A stretch of 64,000 nt of DNA. Origin: Protopterus annectens. Lineage: Eukaryota; Chordata; Ceratodontiformes; Protopteridae. The notes below the pieces were generated by a model. That model saw nothing but the letters and a program-made list of their open reading frames with translations. It was not told the DNA's origin and did no database searches. Location: assembly GCF_019279795.1 (NCBI RefSeq), contig NC_056725.1:1745250689-1745314688 (forward strand), read 5' to 3'. Made by a program: the position numbers and the translations under genes. Below, one piece after another: positions 54,060 to 64,000 of this stretch. Numbering within the stretch: position 1 is the stretch's first letter; every line of letters starts with the position of its first letter.

Positions 54060-55720
54060 TAATACAGACTAAAGGGAAATTTAGCACAAAAGCACTGAAA
54101 TTGCCTGGGGACTAGTTGGTTTATATACTTCTAATAGATTTTGATTGTTGGATCTTGATACTCTTGCAGGAAGGTGCATTTTAAAGGCTGATGAAAGGGA
54201 GGGACAAAGGGGGGGTTGAAAATGAGCTTATGTGCAAGATTTAGTTGAGTATATGTGAGAACTGGGTAGCTCTAGCCATTTTTAGTTTTGGAGAGAGGAA
54301 CAGTGGTGGGTGGAGGACTTGTGGTTGGTAGCGAACTTGTCAATTTTGTAGTAGCAAGAGCAAAGTTGTGTTGGAGGTCTGTAGATTAGTTAGGAGTGGA
54401 GCTCCATAGAGAAGGGAGAGCATAAGAAATGAGGTAGAGGGTGATTTTGGTAGCAGGTGTAAGGTAATGATTTTGTTTTCTTGATATTTAACTGTAGGTG
54501 GGAGTTGAATTTGAGCTGGTATCAATTTGGACCCCAAGTAACTTGGTCTCTGACACCAGTTCAGGGTAGATTATTTTGTCTAGAGATGTGGAATGTGTTT
54601 ATATTGAAAGAAGTTGCCTTAGAGGGGATGAATAACATTAATTTGGTTTGAGGCATTGAGTGCTAGGTGATTCCTTTTCATCCATTGCTCAGTTGTTGTA
54701 AAAGCATCTTGAGTCAGTTTTAGGAGTGAGGGATCAGAATCATCGGCATATTGGATGATGTCTGAGAATGGGATAGAGTTGGAAATCATTTATAAATATA
54801 TTTAAGAGAAGGGGACTTATTTAGAAATGAGGAGGTGGCCTTTTCCATTTGACTGCTTGAGATCTGTTAGATAAGTAGCTGGAGAACCAGTTCAAGGAGG
54901 AGGAGATGGGTAAAGTTTAGTTAGTAGCAGGCTGTGAGAGTGTGTCAAAGGCCTTAGAGAGGTCGAGTAGTAGGGTAGAAACAATTTGGCCAGAGTGGGC
55001 TTTATTTACAGTTTCAAGGAAGGAGAGGAGGCGGTCATAATGCTATGATGTTGTCTGACTCCATGTGTGGGAGTTAGTAGGTGATTATCTAAGAGATGTG
55101 GAAGGAGTTGTAGTTGGATACACTTTTCTAGGAGTTTAGAGATGGGGACAGAATAGCGATGGGGTCTTAGTAACATTGTTGTTGTTGCCACCTTTTATGT
55201 AGAGGTATGATAAAGGCCCTTTTCCAGACTTTGGGTACTATACATTCTTGGATAGAGCAGTTGATTAAAATGCTAATAAGCTTTGCCAAGAAAGTAAGAA
55301 GGGATGTTATCAGGAGCATTGGTGCATGGCTTCAGTTTCATAAGGAATTTCTTTATAGTAGAAGTTGGGTATAGGTTTAAATGAGAAAAAAGGAGTGTGA
55401 AGAGGGAGAATTAGGGGCAGATGAAGCTGATGAAGTAGTAGGAGGAGTGGAGGGATGGGAGTTAGTAGATGGGAATGAGGAAGTAGTAGCAGTGTAGTGG
55501 TCTTGGAGAAAGATGGCGTTAATTTGGAAATGGATTCAATGAAAAGAGTTAAATTGGGTAGCCAAGTCTTGGTCAGGAGCGTTTGGGTCTGGGGTAGGGG
55601 TATCTGGTTTGCTGGGGTCAAGTAGAGTAGAGATACCTTTCCAAAATTTCTGAGGGTTTGATTTTATTATTTTGAAGTGTGGAAAAGTAGTTTTGTCGGT
55701 CTAAGATTATGAGCTTTTTT
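54060..55720 (-). mobile_element. L2-like LINE relic 3, RT region
   Basis: Minus-strand frames from right to left: NAPDNIPSYFLGKAY-like (about 55320-55280), LEKGLYHTST (about 55225-55200), RYSVPISKLLEKCIQLQLLPHLLDNH (about 55165-55085; P-I-S-K-L-L-E-K is diagnostic), then LSLLLTK and DIIQYADDSDPSLL (about 54760-54710, with an intact YADD box). TEQWMKRNHLALNASN follows (about 54690-54640). The order and spacing are those of an L2/Rex-type RT. It is spread over several frames and inactive. Confidence 0.7.
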
Positions 55721-56184
55721 ACCCTAGTTTGAAGTATTTTATAGTCATTGTAATAAAAGGACAGGATTACAGTATTTTCAGAAGCTCATTACATTTTATT
55801 GCAGACCAGTGTCTTATAGCAGTGTCTGTGTGTTAGTACAGTTGTAGTTGGGTCAGGGTGGCTTTAATGGTATATGGTAAATAAGCATTGCTACCTTATT
55901 TAAAAGCCAAGCCCTGCAACAACTAGCTCCACACTGAAGTCAAAACACAATAGCTCTGGTGGGTAAATGTCCTCTGTAGTAATCAAAAAGGCAAATGTTT
56001 AAAATAACTACAGCTTATGTGCAAACACAATAGGTAGTGATGAAACAATGCTCTGCTAAAAATGCTTTAATGCTCTACAATGCTGAGATCAGTTATCACT
56101 GGCTACCAGGATTTCACCCACTTCAGCTCAACAGTGCAACCTTCCCAGAACTAATTTGTCTGACCAGAATTATTTGGTGTGTGT
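55721..56184. other. No recognised element
   Basis: AT-rich, non-coding; nothing specific seen. Confidence 0.3.
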
Positions 56185-56202
56185 ATTAGAGGTAGCATAC
56201 CC

Positions 56203-56416
56203 CTCAGCTGTCCAGATTTTTGCCCCATATTCCTCCTAAAAGGATTGAAGTTGCTAAATGAGACATTTCAGTTTTAGATGTCATTTAGAAAAATGCATAC
56301 CAACACAAATCCTGTTACTCTTGTAATTTTCTAAGTTTCTGAGAGCCATATTTATAATCTGTCCCTATTTATTTTAGGCTTTGTCCAGATTTCTTGCACT
56401 AAGGTTGAGGCCTTGA
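56203..56416. mobile_element. CCTCTCAAC-type MITE, short variant
   Basis: The left end is ta-CCCCTCAgctgtccag and the right end is taaGGTTGAGGcc. The interior matches 52640-52810. About 215 bp. Confidence 0.55.
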
Positions 56417-56589
56417 GGGTGTGGTATGTTTGTGAGAAAGTGAAATGCCCAAGTTAACAGGTGGAATTTTCAAGTGCATTTTCAAGGAACTGTGAGTTTT
56501 AAGGAAGCTAAGTCCACTGCTGCTCATGCCAAGTCTATTTACAATGTGCAACTGTTTTGTTTAGCAAATGGTATCTCTATTGTGGTATA

Positions 56590-57215
56590 ACGTTTTAAAG
56601 CTATGTTAGTAGCACCACAAGTAGAATACTTGCATCTTAATGTAAAGGCTTGAGGTTCTATTCCTACAGCATATACATTTGTATGCTGCAGTCCTCAGGA
56701 TGCCCTCCTTTGGATGAGATGCCTAATAACTATGAACCTGTTTTTCAGCTTGTCATCCATTTTCTATTGCAATATACCAGCTTACCATTTTTTTAATTTA
56801 ACATAGGCAATTTATTCTTTGATGGCAACAGGCAATTCAATCAGGTAAATCTAATAACTTTTGCATGGTGTGCAAGGAGCCTATTGCTTGAAAACAGTTC
56901 AAAGGTAAATAACCTGCCACTGGCCAGATGCATTTTCTTTGAATGTGGGTTTCAATGCTGTTTCATTGAATGTGAGTTTCAAAAGTAGAGAAGCTTTAAT
57001 GCCAAGTCTGTTTTCATTGTAAGACTATTGCTTTGTTTAGGTTTAGTAAATGTCTCAGTGTTTGGGCTATAATGTTTGAAATAAAAGTTGTAAATTAAAT
57101 CCAACTGCCTGTAATCATTGTAGAACTAAAGCATAAAACAGTATGCACACAGATTTGAACAGTGTCTACAGTAAATGGGGAGAAATAGCCAAGTAATGGG
57201 ACACTGGAATGGCGG
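56590..57215 (+). repeat. Duplicated tract with tRNA-like head, copy 2
   Basis: A tRNA-like head (tagtagcaccacaagtagaat... gaggttctattcctacag, 56608-56671), then ctgcagtcctcaggatgccc, ggatgagatgcc, aactatgaacctgtt, and the body shared with 51640-52490 up to gggacactggaatgg. The ctttggatgagatg body suits the SINE family also seen at 2818. Confidence 0.6.
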
Positions 57216-57890
57216 TGGACTTGGGCTGTGTTGGCAGGGGGCGGGGTGAGCTATGTGGGTGGGGCTCTGGGTTTGCACCCCCCTGCAAAAAATCCTGCGG
57301 GCTCCCTTGGTGAAATGCCCCAACATCCTTCAAACTGGGCCTTCACTCTCTTTAAACTGTAACCATTATAACTTGCTCTGAGGTTCACAACCATGAAGTA
57401 AGTAATAAACATTCTAGATTCAAACTCAGTTGATGGAACTGGTTCAGCAAGTTCAAACTGTCTGTACTGTGCGGCAAGTATAAACAGACAACACTGCAAA
57501 TCTGTTTGGTTAGTGCACTAGAAATAAAATATCTTTCTTTAAGTACAACTTAAAACAATCACAATGCTACATACTGCTAAAATTTAAGAGTAAATCCTCA
57601 TTTATCTAACTAATATCTTTAAAGTTGGCATATAAAACTTTTGCATTTTATTTGATATAATTTTCCATTAAATTTACAGCAATGTAAACATTAAATATAT
57701 GGCATAAATTACATCAGGTTCTCTTCCAAAGCACTGACTCCCAGCTCCCCAACAAACCAGGTATTCAGTCACATTATTTAATAGACGATTTTTGCTAAAA
57801 CAGAAAAATCAATGCATTTGGCAAATAAGCACCCCCACACACACACAAATTCATGTAGGGATTTCACATCCCATACTCCCTTACTTTTAT
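57216..57890. other. No recognised element
   Basis: A G/C-rich patch at 57215-57300 could belong to a decayed repeat. The open frame at 57251-57499 shows no known domain. Confidence 0.3.
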
Positions 57891-57895
57891 ATATA

Positions 57896-57987
57896 GGTCC
57901 CCTTCACATGATCAACTTTTTAGAAAGTCGACTTTCATATGGCCAAGACCATATGATTGACTTTCGAAAAGCCGACCATAGGGAACC
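57896..57987. repeat. Palindromic hairpin element, GGTYCCC ends
   Basis: The left arm ggtccccttcacatgatcaa...catatgg and the right arm ccatatgattgactttcgaa...gggaacc are near reverse complements over about 40 bp. A loop of only a few bases (ccaagac) separates them. No coding content. Probably a foldback MITE. Confidence 0.6.
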
Positions 57988-58075
57988 GCTATCTCCGTAC
58001 AATGTGGATATATATATAGATATATACTCCTTACTTGCATATCTATGTATATATAGATTTATATATAAATATAGA

Positions 58076-59898
<1,823 letters not shown>

Positions 59899-59966
59899 TT
59901 TTAAGAAAGACTGTGGATTTTGAACATTTGGAGACTATGCTGTGAGCTGCTGGAAGTGGATTTTGC

Positions 59967-61555
<1,589 letters not shown>

Positions 61556-61953
61556 CTCTTCATCACCACCATTACAGGTACAAGCAAGCAAGAAAAATCT
61601 GAGGGTAATGCTACTCAATGCTAGAAGTCTAAACCTCAAAATGCATTCACTCGAGGCACAGCTTAAAATGGAGAACATCGACATCTGTGCAGTGACAGAG
61701 ACCTGGTTCAAGGCTCCAGAGAGCACCCCTGCATTACCAGGCTATAATTTATACCACACCTTTCAGCCACCTAACCTGGACCAAAACACTAAAGGTGGAG
61801 GCGTGTCCATATTCATTAAGGATATCCGCACCTCCAGGCTAGTTGCACAGCATAATGCATCCGAGATTATCCAAGTGCAACTAACTCTGGGCAAGACTGC
61901 AATCCAAATTGTAACTTGCTACAGATCCCCCACCATGCCTCAGGATTCCCACT

Positions 61954-61967
61954 CCTCATTTCTTGAT
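61954..61967. repeat. SINE target-site duplication, left copy
   Basis: cctcatttcttgat, repeated exactly at 62241-62254. Confidence 0.9.
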
Positions 61968-62240
61968 GTTGTTGTTTGTCTTTTGGCTTTTTCCCGGTAA
62001 GGGGTCGCCACAGCGGAACTCCGGTCCGCTAATGATTGGCAGTAGATTTTTACGAAACGCCGAGGTGCCAGCTCGACGCCCAACCTTTGACGAAGGCATT
62101 CCCATTTATGCACGCATGTCTTTCGAACACTACCCAACCACGGGGAGCACATGCAAACTCCACAAAGAAGGCACTCCCAAGCCAAGCTGAGAATCGAACA
62201 GGAGAACCTCTTGCTGTGAGGTAACAATGCTACCACTGTA
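61968..62240 (-). mobile_element. tRNA-headed SINE with (AAC)n tail, inserted in CR1
   Basis: On the minus strand: a tRNA-like head (gtggtagcattgttacctca, B box gttcgattc), then gtttgcatgtgctccccg and aaagacatgcg as in V-SINE/DANA-like bodies. It ends with ccgctgtggcgaccccttac, cgggaaaaagccaaaag and a (caa/aac)n tail. The ending resembles the conserved core of MetaSINE-type elements as I recall it. It is 273 bp between perfect 14-bp duplications. The open frames across it are not coding. Confidence 0.8.
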
Positions 62241-62254
62241 CCTCATTTCTTGAT
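62241..62254. repeat. SINE target-site duplication, right copy
   Basis: Exact copy of 61954-61967; the CR1 endonuclease sequence resumes directly (tactgg...). Confidence 0.9.
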
Positions 62255-63406
62255 ACACTGGAAAATATTAGGGTACAACCCAACACCCTAATAATGGGTG
62301 ATTTCAACTACCCCACCATTAACTGGGAAAATTAGTCATGTACCAACACTTTTGCTCAACGTTTTCTGGAATTCATAAATTCCAATGCCTTGGATCAACT
62401 TATCCACACCCCCACCAGCGGCAGCAATATCCTAAACCTGGTCATTACCAACATGGGCGACCGGTGTTCCACAGCAGAGGTCAATTCCTTGTTGGTCAGA
62501 TCCGACCACAAGCTAATCAGCATAGACATCCACATCCCACCCCCACTCCTCATTAGGGAAACCACCGTAAAAAAATTATCCAAAGCCAACTTCACACTTC
62601 TTAAGACAGAAGTGGCAAACTTCACGACACCCATGCAGATGGACAATAGAGGTATGACTGCTGAATCCTACACAAATGCACTTTATAAGCACTTACACAT
62701 GTGCATGGATCATGTTATCCCTAACAGAACCAAGATGCTATCCTCCAAAAAAAGGAAGCCAATCTATGGGTCCCCTGCCATAAACAAACTCTACAACAGA
62801 AGAAAGAAACTGTTGCAAAAAAGAGTAAAATCCCATGACTGGAAAAACTCCCTGGTCAGCCTCAGTAAGAAGCTGAGATCCCTCATAAAATCCTCCAAAG
62901 CTAGTTATGAAAACAAAATTGCCACTGATTCTAAAGACAACCACAAAGCATTCTATAGCTATGTCAAGAATATCAATGGCAACACTCAGATCTGCTCTGA
63001 GTTACAGCACAATGGCACTAAATATACAGAACCAACTGATATTGCCAACATCCAGGCAGATAGGTTCAGTGCTAACTTTACTCCCCTCTCACCCCCTAAA
63101 GGGCCCATCTCTATACCAGAAGAATGCAAAGTTCCTGTAATCACAGCTGCACAGGAAAAAAACACACTCTCCAAAGCCAAGAACACAGCATCCATGGGAA
63201 CTGATAACATCCCAGGCTGTGTTCTACATGAACTACAGAATGAACTGGCACCCCACCTAAGCACCATGTTCAATCATAGCTTCATCTCAGGCTTTGTGCT
63301 CACTGAATGGCGCATAGCGAAGGTTATCATACTCCACAAAGGGTGAGCCACCACGGACCCCAGGAACTACCGGCCCATTAGCCTAACGAGCCTGGTCTGC
63401 AAGGCC

Positions 63407-63903
63407 ATGGAACGTATCATCATGGAACTTATAAACAAAGACATTGGTAATCTCCAAACTCTGGATCCCACCCAGTTCAGGTTTGTAAAAGGCAGATCAT
63501 GTCGCCTAAACCTGACTGACTTCTTTGAAGCAATCACAAAAGCCGTAGATGAGGGTAAGGTGGTTCACACAGGTGATCTAGATCTCGCCAAGGCTTTTGA
63601 CACCATCCCAACTTTGGAATTATAGATAAACTCACTAAACTAGGTATAAATCCCTATGTCACAAGATGGGTTGCCAACTGGCTCACTGACAGAACCCACA
63701 CTGTGAAAGTAGTAGACTCCAAATCCGACTTCAGACCAGTGACAAGTGGAGTACCACAGGGTTCAGTCCTGGGTCCTCTCCTGTTTGGTATCTACTTTTC
63801 TGAAGTACAGGCTAACACAGAAAGTCTTTGGCTAAGGAAGTTCGCAGATGACTGCAAACTAGGAGCCATAATTGAAACTCCTAACGATGTGGACATCCTA
63901 CAA
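63407..63903 (+). pseudogene. CR1 copy 15 RT palm
   Basis: DPTQFRFVKGRSCRLNLTDF, GDLDLAKAFDTIP (usual AYLDLAK reads GDLDLAK), SGVPQGSVLGPLLFGIYF and KFADDCKLGAI; both catalytic regions keep their aspartates. A frame change lies between motifs A and B (near 63615). The domain is cut at about 63903. Confidence 0.8.
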
Positions 63904-64000
63904 TTTTATACTGGCAAAACCGAACACCATTTATAACAACGGATTTATGAACATCAATATTCTATATCTAGAAAGGATTGTACTAACAGTCTAGCAAGAC
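63904..64000. other. Unidentified sequence replacing the CR1 3' end
   Basis: attttatactggcaaaaccg onward does not match any other CR1 copy here. It may be the start of another element that continues past the window. Confidence 0.4.

Larger units (their letters stand above)
61608..63346 (+). pseudogene. CR1 copy 15 endonuclease, linker and RT fingers
   Basis: DICAVTETWFKAPE, GGGVSIFIKDIRTSR and ATP-side IVTCYRSPT precede the SINE. LIMGDFNYPTINWEN and VRSDHKLISIDIHIP (SDH intact) follow it. The long frame 62390-63346 (318 codons) covers the SDH block, linker and [20 protein letters not shown]. Apart from the SINE there are only a few stops, so this was a fairly young copy. Confidence 0.8.
61560..63903 (+). 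mobile_element. CR1 LINE copy 15, endonuclease to RT, SINE-split
   Basis: It starts just before ORF2 (LRVMLLNARSLNLKMHSL at 61602) and reads through the endonuclease, linker and RT to KFADDCKLGAIIETPNDVDIL, stopping abruptly at about 63903 where the sequence becomes unrelated (attttatactggcaaaacc). The 3' end is therefore missing: either another insertion or a deletion lies at the right edge. A SINE interrupts the endonuclease at 61968. Confidence 0.85.

Overview
The window looks like repeat-dense nuclear DNA from a non-mammalian vertebrate with a large genome. A lungfish or an amphibian such as a caecilian would fit, but the species cannot be fixed from sequence alone. The signs are many CR1-clade LINEs whose ORF1 carries an SGNH-esterase domain, L1-like and L2-like LINE relics, Penelope-like (Neptune-type) elements, a DIRS tyrosine-recombinase element, tRNA-headed SINEs, MITEs and long (TG)n/(TA)n tracts. 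There is no operon-like gene packing and there are no tRNA or rRNA genes. Only one host coding exon is recognised: the last exon of a UNC93A-like gene on the minus strand (43594-43859).

Layout. 1-5800: AT-rich DNA with a MITE relic, a SINE and a CR1 fragment. 5820-8480: an L1-like LINE relic split by a Penelope-like element. 8490-14130: an almost full-length minus-strand CR1 interrupted by a younger plus-strand CR1. 14130-18115: MITEs, a short CR1 tail, a possible DIRS gag fossil and a palindrome. 18118-26605: one CR1 nested in another, then an L2-like LINE split by a DIRS element that is structurally complete. 26765-29560: an old minus-strand CR1 containing a 15-unit, 52-bp minisatellite that arose from its own ORF1. 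29580-34680: an L2-like LINE split by a CR1. 34690-38905: an old CR1 fragment and a nearly full-length plus-strand CR1. 38905-41700: a CR1 relic split by a Penelope-like element with long inverted repeats and a hammerhead-like motif. 41680-44880: a palindrome, a SINE with a (GT)n tract, the UNC93A exon and a MITE. 44885-50215: a CR1 tail, another nearly full-length minus-strand CR1, and a duplicated block next to its 5' UTR. 50300-57900: MITEs, SINEs, a duplicated 600-850 bp tract and an L2-like RT relic. 57900-60200: a CR1 between (TA)n tracts. 61560-63903: a CR1 whose endonuclease is split by a SINE with a perfect target-site duplication.

The main value of the window is a readable stratigraphy of element-in-element insertions. 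Several are dated relative to each other by target-site duplications or by reading frames that resume on both sides. Every LINE copy has some defect or is 5'-truncated. The youngest-looking stretch is the uninterrupted 386-codon RT-to-C-terminus segment at 10888-12048. No capsid virus was recognised, and no wholly new system is claimed. The best candidates for follow-up are the CR1-derived minisatellite, the hammerhead-like motif in the inverted repeat of the Penelope element, and the duplicated tracts at 49.4-50.2 kb and 51.6/56.6 kb.
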